Shown here: piece by piece, positions 51,001 through 61,272 of the stretch
How positions within the stretch are numbered: position 1 is the stretch's first letter
How the letters are laid out: each line of letters begins with the position of its first letter
From: Steinernema hermaphroditum
Taxonomy: Eukaryota; Nematoda; Chromadorea; Rhabditida; Steinernematidae
Assembly (NCBI GenBank): GCA_030435675.1
Contig: CM059625.1
Span: 12,834,001 to 12,898,000 of the forward strand
Reading direction: 5' to 3'
DNA length: 64,000 nt
Notes under the pieces: model-generated
What the model was told of the DNA's origin: nothing
The model's input: the letters and a program-made list of their open reading frames with translations, nothing else
The model's database searches: none
Program-made: the position numbers and the translations under genes

Positions 51001-51907
51001 TTATACTTAGTATCCACTTTGTTATTTGTTGTGTTATTAGGTCGATTTGTAGAATAAAGACTAATGAACCGGATTTTCCATCTCCAATCCGTTATAGTAT
51101 GCAACTTTCCTTCCCTTTGAAAGCATATACAATCTTTGGAAACTTTGCAGCTGCGTGTGCACGGTGCAATTGTCTATCACACTCTGCAACCGACTTCGAA
51201 CGACGCGAGTCTCAGCACGATTTCTTACCGTAGGTCTTCTCGCCGAATTGAACAGAAAGCCGGGAAGTATAGATTCTGTCTCGCCATTCAGCCACGTTGT
51301 TTACACGTCCCTCTGTTTTTGATACTTGTTTTCCCTATCGCCTCTAAACCTTTTTCCATTTTTCTATAAACATGCGTAGAGTTGAGTACGCTGTCCATGT
51401 TAACCCTTACCGTAGCTGGATACTGTGCCCGTGATGTTTCATTTTGTTTACATGATCCTAGGCAATAATTCAGTAAATAACTGATCACTGAACAACCATT
51501 AACAGCACATGCGTTTAAGCGTTGTTTCTCACGTCGTGCTACTCAGAAAGAGCAAATATAATCATGCCCTAATCCTGCTGTTGTTCGAACTCTTTGCATA
51601 GCTGAAGTGACCAGCGCTGATGGTTTTGCAGATGATTGAGACGCAGATGACGCAAATTCACACGAAAGAACATACGCTCATAAAAAATACGTACTAGTGC
51701 AACGGTTTAGACGCAAGTAGGTGGTGGGTAAATTACAATACACCTAATAGATGACACCTACTGCACCGGTTTTTAAAAGACGTAACATGGATTGCTTCCC
51801 TGTAAGTTTCACTTTCCTGTCTCCACACTCATTATATGCCCTTCGAATTATCACTCAGTCCTCGCGAACCTTACCAGCTCCATAAAAATATTCGAAAATT
51901 ATCGCAG
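51001..51907. other. Intergenic region upstream of PA2G4
   Basis: No coding sequence recognised in 0.9 kb. ATTATCGCAG directly precedes the PA2G4 ATG and looks like a splice acceptor, suggesting a 5' UTR intron or spliced leader. Confidence 0.45.
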
Positions 51908-53278
51908 ATGGCCTCTCGCACTAAGCACGACAGCGAAAGCAGCTGCAGCAGCCACGGATCTGAACCTGAAAAGCTCACTCCGTCCAACGATGTCGTGCTG
52001 AACAAGTACATTGAAGCCGGCAAGATTGCAGAGCAGATCATGAAGGTAAACAGGATTCGATTTTACATTTCTATAAGACTGATGTTTTTAGGAAATCCTT
52101 TCTAAAATCGTTGCCGGCGCCAGTGTCGCCCAGTTGTGCATCGAAGGTGACAAGCGCATCGTCGAACTGACCGCTAACTACAATAAGAAGGACAAGAAGC
52201 TGAAGCGCGGAATCGCTCTGCCTGTGTGTATTTCCGTTGATAACGTCATTTGCCATTTCGCCCCTCTTACCAGCGACCCTGATACGATTCTGAAGGAAGG
52301 AAACATGGTCAAGATCGACTTGGGAGTTCATATTGATGGATTCATTGGTACGTGTGCCAACACCGTTGTTGTCGGTGCATCTAAGGTGAGGCGCTAGTAA
52401 TTGGTTCCTGTAAATTAGTTCCGCAGTTTAGGACAACAAGGTCACTGGACCTAAGGCCGACGTTATGGTTGCTGCTTACAATGGCATGGAGACCGCCATT
52501 CGTATGTTGCACGCTGGAAAGTTCAAGAGCACCGAGGTGTCCACCATGATCGACGATATCGCGGTTGTGTACAAAGTACATCCAGTTGAGAACATGCTTT
52601 GCCATCAAGTTGAACAGAACCTGATTGATGGCGAAAAATTCATCGTCATGAACCCATCTGAAGAACAGAAAGCCAAGATCGAAGCTCATGAGTTTGAGAA
52701 ATTCGAGGTTTATGCCGTCGATATCTTCATGTCGACTGGGGAAGGTAGCACGAGTACTATGTATGGTATAGTTGTGTATGACTGCCGTTATAGGAAAAGC
52801 CAAGCCGCACAGCGCCCGCACTACGGTGTACCGCAGATTGGAGGAAGCCGTCTACAATCTAAAAATGAAAGCTTCACGCACCTTCTTCTCAGACGTTTCC
52901 CTGAAGCACGGAACTCTCTTATTCAATCTTCGCGATTGTGAAGACGAGAACAAAGCCAAGATGGCCGTCAACGAATGCGAGCGTCACGGACTACTCAAGG
53001 CCTTCCCTGTATGAGCCATCATTCAGTTCACATGCTACTTGAGTGTTTAGGTTTTTGCTGATGCCGAAGGATCATTTGTCGCTCAGTTCAAATCTACTGT
53101 TATTATCCAACCAAGTGGACTGCTGAAGACATGCTCTGTTCCCCTGAATACTGAAGCGGTTGAGAGCAACATTACGATCGAGAAACCTGAAATCAAGACT
53201 ATTCTGACGTCTGCGCTGAAGCCTAAGAAGAAGGCCGCCAAGAAGACTGGAGATGCTGCCGCTAAGACTGAAGCCTAG
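51908..53278 (+). CDS. pa2g4: PA2G4/EBP1, proliferation-associated methionine aminopeptidase-like protein
   Basis: Five exons (51908-52045, 52092-52385, 52432-52744, 52794-53008, 53051-53278) encode 395 residues, one more than human PA2G4. The fold is the M24 pita-bread domain: VVLNKYIEAGKIAEQIMK, VCISVDNVICHFAPL, VKIDLGVHIDGFIGTCANT, and VEQNLIDGEKFIVMN. The family lacks peptidase activity. It binds ribosomes and structured RNA in the nucleolus and cytoplasm. The Lys-rich tail (KPKKKAAKKTGDAAAKTEA) is the usual RNA/ribosome-binding extension. The start follows an acceptor-like AG; an in-frame ATG at 51836 would add 24 residues. Confidence 0.95.
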
Positions 53279-53481
53279 AAAACATATCTTTCTGAGCTTC
53301 CTAACCGTTGTTGATGTTTGTTCATTGTTTTACATTTATTATTAACATTGTGTTGCAGTCCTAATTGTCAAATTAAATCTGCCATACGACCTTCTGTTTT
53401 TCCATGCGAATGTTTCGTTAACAGGCGAATGAATGCATGTAGACAGGGAATGGCTTTTGACCTTGGGGGTTGTGAGGGCGC

Positions 53482-54400
53482 GACTCCAGACTCGACGCCC
53501 CTTCACTGGAGCGTCGACGATTCAGACTCGACGCCCCTTCACTGGAGCGTCGACGCTTCAGACTCGACGCCCCTTCACTGGAGCGTCGACGCTTCAGACT
53601 CGACGCCTCTTCACTGGAGCGTCGACGCTTCAGACTCGACGCCCCTTCACTGGAGCGTCGACGCTTCAGACTCGACGCCCCTTCACCGGAGCGTCGACGC
53701 TTCAGACTCGACGCCCCTTCACCGGAGCGTCGACGCTTCAGACTCGACGCCCCTCCACTGGGGCGTCGACGCTCAAGTCTCGTCGCCCCTCCACTGGAAC
53801 GTCGACGCTTCGGCCTCGACGCCCGTCCACTAGAGCGTCGACGCTCAAGTCTCGACGCCCGTCCACTAGAGCGTCGACGCTCAAGTCTCGACGCCCGTCC
53901 ACTAGAGCGTCGACGCTCAAGTCTCGGCGCCCCTCCACTAGAGCGTCGACGCTCAAGTCTCGTCGCCCCTCCACTAGAGCATCGACGCTTCAGACTCGAC
54001 GCCCCTTCACTGGAGCGTCGACGCTTCAGACTCGACGCCCCTTCACTGGAGCGTCGACGCTTCAGACTCGACGCCCCTTCACTGGAGCGTCGACGCTTCA
54101 GACTCGACGCCCCTTCACTGGAGCGTCGACGCTTCAGACTCGACGCCCCTTCACTGGAGCGTCGACGCTTCAGACTCGACGCCCCTTCACTGGAGCGTCG
54201 ACGCTTCAGACTCGACGCCCCTTCACTGGAGACGAGACGCCCCTTCACTGGAGCGTCGACGCTTCAGACTCGACGCCCCTTCACTGGAGCGTCGAGTCTG
54301 AAGCGTCGACGCTCCAGTGAAGGGGCGTCTCGTCTCCAGTGAAGGGGCGTCTCGACGCCCCTCCACTGTAGCGTCGACGCTTCAGACTCGACGCTCCAGT
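53482..54400 (+). repeat. 36-bp minisatellite array 1 (about 22 units)
   Basis: Tandem units of 36 bp built around the palindrome GCGTCGACGC. Most units read CTTCAGACTCGACGCC then CCTTCACTGGA. A central block (about 53765-53985) instead has CTCAAGTCTCG and CACTAGA variants, the type found in array 2 at 58.3 kb. The period is 12 codons, so long frames stay open on both strands. Toward the right end the array reverses orientation (see 54214-54351). Confidence 0.95.
54214..54351. repeat. Large palindrome inside array 1 (62-bp arms, 14-bp loop)
   Basis: Bases 54214-54275 are the exact reverse complement of 54290-54351, with the loop at 54276-54289 (CCCCTTCACTGGAG). Array units run forward up to the loop and backward after it. 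Such a structure can extrude a cruciform or mark a fold-back replication event. Confidence 0.9.
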
Positions 54401-54581
54401 CTCTAACAGAACAAAGAAACGCTCACTTCGCACAACACTAGAAAAGAGTATTACTACGAAGTAACAAAATTGAAAACAGATAACTACCAGTCAGTTGTGA
54501 TCATCATTACTAGAATCATTACTACTACGGACTTCTGTATCAGATCAGATCATGAATGACGTAGATCAAATCCACTTATTC

Positions 54582-56730
54582 TCAGTGGAAATTTGCGGAT
54601 CTCTTGTCACGCTGCTTCGCTCGGTGGATGTTACGGGTACGATCAATATCGCGTTGCTGGATAAGCTGAAAAAAAAATCAGCAGCGTCCTCAAAACGAAT
54701 GCTAAAACTTACGCGTTCGTGCTTCGTCAATTTTTTCCCGTGTTCAGCCTCTTCGCATACTGCACCAAGATCAAAAACATCTCGAATAAGCTCGTTTGAC
54801 TTGAGGTGTGAATTCATTCCGCCGTGCAAAAACTTGCAGCACATATCGTACAAGAGCTTCTCCTGAAGCGCACCTAGCTCCAACACTTCGCTACCGAACT
54901 TGACGGAAACCGACGGTGTTTCACCTCCTCGCAGAAAATCATGAATTTGCCGGAACGTGAAGCGCTGAATGCGACGATCTCTTTTGGCGCGGTACTTGAC
55001 AGAATCAGTGGCAAGTTCGCCAAGTTTCTCTACGATGTGCTCGTGACTAGGGAAGGTATAAGCATTGCTGATGTTGTCGACTGCAATTTCGTAAATACAG
55101 CCAAGAGCTTCTCCAGCACTAACACGCATATCCAAAGCGGTAGCATCAAGGTAGGATACAATTTTTACATGCTCGCTAAGAACGGCACGGATGTTCAAAC
55201 TCTGAAATGAAGGTACATGGTAGTTATGAATCGGGGAACTAGCTTACCCGATCAGCAAGGAGAGACCACGAGGATATGGCAGCGTTAAATAGTGTGCTTG
55301 AAGGACTGTTCGCTTTGACTGACGTCCACACGTTCCGCAGCATCTGAAGAGTATCTTCAATTTGTGCAGGCTGTTCTGAGGACAAATAAACACATATGCC
55401 CAGAGCAAGAGCACAATTGGTGCGAACAGTCTCTGGCTGTGACGAATCTGCACACATCTGACGCATGATAGCCAGAATTTGCTCTAAGCTTCCACCAACG
55501 TCCATTCCTAAACATACACAACAAATAAATGAATTTGTATAGTGGTACGCACCCATCTGGATACTAAGAAGAGCGGTCAGCGTCGACAGTAGCACGGCTT
55601 CCGCTTCGGATTTCTTAATATTCTTCTCAATCAGCTCAATAACTGATGTTTTCCATTTATCCAAGGTTTCATACAAGTAATATTTGGTCAAAAGAACTTG
55701 TATGTTCTTAACTGCGGCAGTGCGGATGGCAGGACTAAAATCAAAATTACTACCTCGTCAAAAGCCAGTGAAGATAGCTACTTTTTATGAGAGGCGTTAT
55801 CGAGAAACTCTTCAAGACGATCCCGTGGAGAATCCCCAAATTCGGCGTCATCTTCCTCTAGAGTATCTGAAACAAACGAAATGTGTGTACACGATTATCG
55901 AAATTGAAATATACACGTTTAAGTGAGAAAAGCTCGATACAAGAAAGATGTCGATTCAAAGAAACAGTCTTGTTAACAGCTGAATGAAAAAGAAGCATAT
56001 TGCAGAAACACTATCTACGTCTCGAAATCTGTCATTGATGTCCCAAAACGCCGAATTTAAAACGCGGGGTTGTTGAAACATTTGAGTCCCAGACAGTTGA
56101 GTCTCAGACAGAGGAGTTTCAGACAGCTGAATCTCAGACAGTTTAATCTCAGACAGTTGAGCCCCAAATTGTCTACGCGCGACAGTCTCGAATGTAGACA
56201 ACATAAAAAGTCTACCGATATGGACGAAGCAGATGTTTTGCGGCTGCAGTTCGTAAGCCTACGGATATGGTGGGGAGAAACAGGGCGGTAGCATGATAAA
56301 CCGCTCGGGAACGAAGCGAGTGAATGAACTCCGATTATGAGCCCGAGTGAGTCAAACCGTTCCGGCACTGCCCGAGTCTGAACTAGAGCCAAAAATAGAA
56401 TGTATGTGATCTCCAGAAGTTGTGTCACATGCGCATCAAACACACAACTATTGATGAACCGTGAAAGCAACGCTTCCGATCAATCTATTGTCTAAAAAGA
56501 GCTCACCTTCACCAATCACACTAGTCATGTCATCATCAAGCGTCAAATGAGTAATTTCCGATCCAGCATCACTGAACGCATCTGAATCTTCTCCCTGTGT
56601 GACTCGTCCCGCTTCTGCAATCACATTTCAAATAGAATATCAACAATATGATTAACAAACCTCCTCTGGGCTTGTTGGGCTTGTCGTAGCCGTCCTTCGC
56701 TTTGTTGCGGTTGCCTCCTTTTTTACCCAT
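54582..56730 (-). CDS. Interferon-related developmental regulator (IFRD1/IFRD2-like)
   Basis: Seven exons (56661-56730, 56507-56614, 55782-55866, 55553-55734, 55248-55507, 54713-55201, 54582-54665) encode about 425 residues. The lysine-rich start MGKKGGNRNKAKDGYDK is followed by an acidic stretch, HEAT-like helices (IRTAAVKNIQVLL, AEAVLLSTLTALLSIQMG, RTNCALALGICVYL, RVSAGEALGCIYEIA), then the IFRD C-terminal domain with RAKRDRRIQRFTFRQI, VKFGSEVLELGALQEK and LKSNELIRDVFDLGAV. The tail RTRNIHRAKQRDKRSANFH matches the conserved IFRD basic tail. IFRD proteins are transcription co-regulators, and IFRD2 also binds idle ribosomes. The 640-nt second intron contains a 15-bp tandem repeat and a copy of a dispersed repeat. 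The exon 1 end may be off by one base. Confidence 0.92.
56085..56165. repeat. 15-bp tandem repeats in an IFRD intron
   Basis: About five degenerate copies of the word TCTCAGACAGTTGAG. It is followed at 56165-56205 by a fragment (GTCTACGCGCGACAGTCTCG) that also occurs near 57430 and 60930. Confidence 0.8.
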
Positions 56731-56974
56731 TGTTGATCTGTGATCTGAAAAGAGTTGTTCGGCGACGTACAACTAAAATGACGCGCAAACTGAAGGCAAC
56801 CAAAACCGCGACCATGCGACAGGGTTACAAAAACTCTGCAACGTCCATAAAATAAGAAGCTGAAAACCGGTCTGAGAGCCCGTTTGTCATATGTTCGTTC
56901 CCACCACGACAACATGGGCAGCCATTTTTCAGTCGCACATCTGGGCAACCTATTTTAAGACGACACGCTGTTTT

Positions 56975-57415
56975 TTATAGGACTATGGCCCTAAAGAGGA
57001 CCGTTGGGGTCTGGCTAAGGGCGTAGCCGATTTGGTGTGGTTCCGGGGGATCGACTGTGTGACCGTCGGCCATGGCGATCCCGCCGAGATCGGCGGGGAG
57101 AACAAGGCGGGCGGCTGACTGGATTTCTCGGCTGATGATGCTCCGGCGGCGCGTGTATTTAGCGAGGACGACGGCTTCGTAGGCAAAGCGTTCCAATTCA
57201 CCATAAACGAATGCGCAGATGATGCACATCGCTGTCTTCGAAATGCCAACGTTTAGCTGCACAGACCACCAGACCGGTCGATCTTCTGGAGCTGCTCCAT
57301 CGCCCATCGGCCTCATTTGCTGTCGGTGCTGCTTCATCCTAGTAGGTCCATGAGTGTCGATGCGAAGAGTAATGGGAACCCACCGCTTGCGGGTACGCAC
57401 CGCCTGACTGACCAC
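56975..57415 (-). CDS. Histone H2B-derived open reading frame, divergent
   Basis: An uninterrupted 146-codon frame. Its second half is clearly H2B: GISKTAMCIICAFVYGELER, AYEAVVLAKYTRR, SIISREIQSAARLVLPADL align with the H2B alpha-2, alpha-3 and alpha-C helices (GISSKAM, SREIQTAVRL, LLPGEL). The normal basic tail and alpha-1 helix (ESYAIYIYKVLKQ) are replaced by unrelated sequence beginning MVSQAVRTRKRWVP, and the C terminus runs on for about 35 residues. Either a fast-evolving H2B variant, a fusion, or a retro-copied pseudogene that happens to stay open. The leader portion is repeated near 60.83-61.01 kb. No neighbouring histone genes are seen. Confidence 0.55.
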   Translation of the reverse strand: MVSQAVRTRKRWVPITLRIDTHGPTRMKQHRQQMRPMGDGAAPEDRPVWWSVQLNVGISKTAMCIICAFVYGELERFAYEAVVLAKYTRRRSIISREIQSAARLVLPADLGGIAMADGHTVDPPEPHQIGYALSQTPTVLFRAIVL

Positions 57416-57502
57416 TGAGGACCCCGAATCTATCTGCGCGTGACTATCTCAAATGCAAATAGCGATAAAACTTTCAAAACGCACGTATGCAAGGCGCTTC
57501 TC

Positions 57503-57814
57503 TTATTCTAGCTGCTTCTGACGCTTCTCATTCTCACGAGCGCGGAGCAGGTCCCAGGCGTTGAGGGATATATGTGCCGTTTGCAAAGAGCGTCTCGATG
57601 ACTTCGAGAATTTCACACAACATTTCCATGGGGGTTTGTCCCAGGTAGATGATATCACGTGGCGGTTCCGTTCGAGAAGTGAGAAGAGAAGCGCGCGCTC
57701 TGCGCCATCGGCTTGACTATCGGCAGCAGCGACAGTACTCGTCTCCACTTTGGGCTTCTTCTTGGGGATGCTGAACGCGGTAGTGAAGCCGTCGCCGTTG
57801 AACGCATACGTCAT
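57503..57814 (-). CDS. Unrecognised 103-residue open frame across a repeat border
   Basis: The frame starts MTYAFNGDGFTTAFSIPKKK and ends RARENEKRQKQLE. Its first 33 codons lie inside the 474-bp direct repeat, and the rest lies outside it. Within the non-repeat part a second frame (YLGQTPMEMLCEILEVIETL) is also open and looks equally protein-like. It may therefore be a chimera made by the repeat, or the remains of a real gene. No family recognised. Confidence 0.25.
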   Translation of the reverse strand: MTYAFNGDGFTTAFSIPKKKPKVETSTVAAADSQADGAERALLFSLLERNRHVISSTWDKPPWKCCVKFSKSSRRSLQTAHISLNAWDLLRARENEKRQKQLE

Positions 57815-58188
57815 TGAGCCTGAAATATGTGATAATGAAATACGCTACACGAAATCACTCAATCGCAATACACAGAATGAGCAAATTAAACAATATGCCG
57901 CCGAAAAATCGCACCTTCTCTTCGCCAAAACGAAAGCCAGAAAGTGGAAAAGAATGAATGAGCGTGCTTCTCCTGCTGAGAATACGAATTTGGGGCAATA
58001 AGGGTAAGAGTTGAGTTGGCCTCATGATCTCCTCCCAGCGTCTCCCCCTTTCACTATATCTAGACTCACCTGCGGCCCCTTGTTTCTCTGACTTGATACC
58101 ACGGCACTAGTTTAGTTACCTATCTCGGACACCGTGCGTGGTCCTTTCGGTCGCAAATTGTTCCATTCCAGTAGTTCTGGGAAATGTA
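57715..58188 (+). repeat. 474-bp direct repeat, copy 1
   Basis: It starts GACTATCGGCAGCAG and ends TTCTGGGAAATGTA. It matches 60205-60678 with no length difference and about three substitutions that I can see. The two copies flank the second minisatellite and the Gag-like frame. There are no TG...CA ends, and no obvious primer-binding site follows. Confidence 0.9.
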
Positions 58189-58303
58189 TAATCTGTTTTT
58201 TTTTTCGATCACGAAAATGGCCTTCAATCATCTCGCTGTAGGACCCACAATTCTGAACGAACGCGTTGAAAACAACGAGCGAACATACGGCACCCAAATC
58301 CAC

Positions 58304-58995
58304 TGCAGCGTCGACGCTCAAGTCTCGTCGCTCCTCCACTAGAGCGTCGACGCTACAGACTCGGCGCCCCTCCACTAGAGCGTCGACGCTCAAGTCTCGT
58401 CGTTCCTACACTAGAGCGTCGACGCTCAAGTCTCGTCGTTCCTCCAGTAGAGCGTCGACGCTCAAGTCTCGTCGTTCCTCCACTAGAGCGTCGACGCTCA
58501 AGTCTCGTCGTTCCTCCACTAGAGCGTCGACGCTACAGACTCGTCGCTCCTCCACTAGAGCGTCGACGCTCAAGTCTCGTCGTTCCTCCACTAGAGCGTC
58601 GACGCTACAGACTCGTCGCTCCTCCACTAGAGCGTCGACGCTCAAGTCTCGTCGTTCCTCCACTAGAGCGTCGACGCTACAGACTCGTCGCTCCTCCACT
58701 AGAGCGTCGACGCTCAAGTCTCGTCGCCCCTCCACTAGAGCGTCGACGCTCAAGTCTCGTCGCCCCTCCACTAGAGCGTCGACGCTCAAGTCTCGTCGCC
58801 CCTCCACTAGAGCGTCGACGCTCAAGTCTCGTCGCCCCTCCACTAGAGCGTCGACGCTCAAGTCTCGTCGCCCCTCCACTGGAGCGTCGACGCTCAAGTC
58901 TCGTCGCCCCTCCACTGGAGCGTCGACGCTCAAGTCTCGTCGCCCCTCCACTGGAGCGTCGACGCTCCAGACTCAACGCTCCAGACTCGACGCTT
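58304..58995 (+). repeat. 36-bp minisatellite array 2 (about 19 units)
   Basis: Same family and orientation as array 1, but with units mostly CTCAAGTCTCGTCG and CACTAGAGCGTCGACG. In the middle, units carrying CTACAGACTCG alternate with CTCAAGTCTCG units, giving a 72-bp higher-order period. A continuous plus-strand frame (58266-59015) spans the array as a 12-residue Ser/Thr/Arg repeat (ASTLKSRRSSTR). Confidence 0.95.
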
Positions 58996-59033
58996 CATTT
59001 GTTTGCAACGTGTGATCTCTCTCCAGCGACTCC

Positions 59034-60491
59034 TTGCAGTCCATAGTCCAGGTTAACCCTGCTTTCGGTTACCATTACGCACATTTCGAAAATGCCGCCT
59101 CGCTGCAGAACGCATATGGCGTAGCTGTTACTCACGCATGGCCGCAACAAGTCAAGGAAGAGCGACCAGCGACTAAGCAATTCGCTCGGCGCTCACAACA
59201 CCCACAGATTTTCGAAAATCCACCTGCTCCACACCGCCAGTCAAATGTACGTTCTGTCCCTCATCATCCGGCCGCCGCGCCGCAGTTCATGGGAACAGAC
59301 CCAAATGATCACGTCAACAATCAGCTGGCAACACTCATCAGCCTTCAAGCAGCATCCATCCGGATCGAGAGGCTGAAAGCAGTGGAAACGATTACTGGAT
59401 ATGAAGGCACAAGCCGCCTGAAAGAGTTCTTTCGGCGCTTCGATGAGATCACAGTAGGGTGTGAGAACGCGGAACGCGTATCTCTACTCCGTACAAAGTG
59501 CAAGCAACGCGCTAAACGCTTGATCAGCGACCTCGTCGAGTCTGGAACCGATCAGTACGACGCAGTGAGATCTCTCCTGACGCAGCAGATCGCAGAAGCC
59601 AGCACAGAGCGCATTGAAGCCTTGCAGGCGCTGACAAACGGCATCAACAGGGAGCAGAATGAAACGGTAGCTAGCTACAGCGACCGCATCGCCAAAACTG
59701 TTCGCAGTGCATTCCCGAGCTCCGACAAGATCAGCATGGAACACTTGCTTGATCATTACTTCATGCGAGGCCTAAACAACACGTATCTAGTGACCGCAGT
59801 CGTAGCACTACAAGGTCTGACATTCGAACAGAAAGTGGCAAAGACAGTGGCGATCGAAGCGCAACTTAACTGCTTGCATCCGCGCCAGTTCCACAATGAT
59901 TCAGTCGATCGCTACACATCGAACCAGCCCAGAGCGCACCGCTTCCCACGCGAACAGCACTGGAGAAACACTGGAAACGGGAACAACCGTATTCCGAGTC
60001 CTAGACACAACAGCAGTGAGCGTTTGAGGGATCAGTCGACGATCCAGCAGGTTATGCGGCCTCCAACGGTGCCTAGAAGTCACATTAATAGCCCGCACGA
60101 TGAGCGACAGGACAGAGACAGACAAGCGCAAGCAAGCAGCGCACACTACATTGGCAGTCTCCGCAGTGGAGAGGACGAAGGGCAAAATTCCAGGCTTGGT
60201 TACGGACTATCGGCAGCAGCGACAGTACTCGTCTCCACTTTGGGCTTCTTCTTGGGGATTCTGAACGCGGTAGTGAAGCCGTCGCCGTTGAACGCATACG
60301 TCATTGAGCCTGAAATATGTGATAATGAAATACGCTACACGAAATCACTCAATCGCAATACACAGAATGAGCAAATTAAACAATATGCCGCCGAAAAATC
60401 GCATCTTCTCTTCGCCAAAACGAAAGCCAGAAAGTGGAAAAGAATGAATGAGCGTGCTTCTCCTGCTGAGAATACGAATTTGGGGCAATAA
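59034..60491 (+). mobile_element. Gag-like open reading frame of a retroelement
   Basis: A 485-codon intact frame. The central part resembles retrotransposon capsid: ETITGYEGTSRLKEFFRRFD, then L-x3-C/A-x-R-L helices, then GINREQNETVASYSDRIAKT and DHYFMRGLNNTYL. A Gln/Pro/His-rich N terminus and a basic Arg/Asn-rich linker follow the usual Gag layout. I see no CCHC zinc knuckle and no protease, reverse transcriptase or integrase nearby. The last 95 codons lie inside the 474-bp direct repeat, antisense to the 57503-57814 frame. It may be a non-autonomous element or a captured gag gene. Nothing is broken within the frame. Confidence 0.6.
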
Positions 60492-60678
60492 GGGTAAGAG
60501 TTGAGTTGGCCTCATGATCTCCTCCCAGCGTCTCCCCCTTTCACTATATCTAGACTCACCTGCGGCCCCTTGTTTCTCTGACTTGATACCACGGCACTAG
60601 TTTAGTTTCCTATCTCGGACACCGTGCGTGGTCCTTTCGGTCGCAAATTGTTCCATTCCAGTAGTTCTGGGAAATGTA
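60205..60678 (+). repeat. 474-bp direct repeat, copy 2
   Basis: Near-identical to 57715-58188. It supplies the C terminus and stop codon of the Gag-like frame. Its right end abuts unrelated sequence (GAGCTCTAATGG). Confidence 0.9.
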
Positions 60679-60792
60679 GAGCTCTAATGGCAAAGTCCCG
60701 TCACGAAACCCGTGATTGGCGCGCGCTCAGACCGAAAGGACTACGCTGTACCAGGACTAAGGTGTCAGAGGTCGGAAACTAAACTAGTGCCG
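60592..60792. repeat. Imperfect inverted repeat at the right edge of the repeat cluster
   Basis: 60592-60642 (starting CGGCACTAGTTTAGTT) pairs with 60730-60792 (ending AAACTAGTGCCG) with several gaps. The left arm belongs to the 474-bp repeat. It may be the end of a foldback element. Confidence 0.6.
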
Positions 60793-60825
60793 AACCGCTA
60801 GGTCTGTCGTTTCGGAGCTGGCCCA

Positions 60826-61010
60826 TCCTGTTCGATCCATGAGTGTGAATGCGAAGAAACGAAGGGTAAATGGGGAACCGACCGCTTGTGGGCACGAATA
60901 CCGCCTGACTGACCAGTGGGGACCGCCAATTTGTCTGCGCGCGACAGTCTCGAATGCAGTTAGTTGCAAAACATTTGCAAAACGCACGTATGTAAAAGGC
61001 ATTTAGCACA
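60826..61010 (-). repeat. Truncated copy of the H2B-like cassette leader
   Basis: Diverged copy of 57337-57500. On the minus strand it reads LVSQAVFVPTSGRFP ... LRIHTHGSNRM, paralleling MVSQAVRTRKRWVP ... LRIDTHGPTRM of the H2B-like frame. The histone-fold part is absent. A third short fragment lies at 56165-56205. Confidence 0.7.
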
Positions 61011-61272
61011 GTGACAGCCTACGAGTGTCGGTAGTGCACGCGGTTCGCGGTTGTGGAGCGTAAGGTCACGGATGTGGGTGTAGAGGGAGCCGACCAGAGG
61101 AACTTGATGATTATACTGAATCCGGAATGTGAGCGAAAATATGAATAAAATAAGTTTATGGTCAAGTGGAATTTTGTACCGGATCTGATGGTGGTGACCC
61201 AAAAAACAATGACGATACACCCATAACAAACAACATCAATAAGGCGTCCTAGTTGTGAGAGCAAGCGGCAGC

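Noticed and set aside
53433..54320. Long opposing reading frames (about 280-295 codons) across minisatellite 1
   Set aside because: They exist because the 36-bp unit is a multiple of three and stop-free. No start context, domain or conservation supports a gene.
53482..58995. CRISPR-like arrays
   Set aside because: The repeats are contiguous 36-mers with no unique spacers, in a eukaryotic genome. They are minisatellites.
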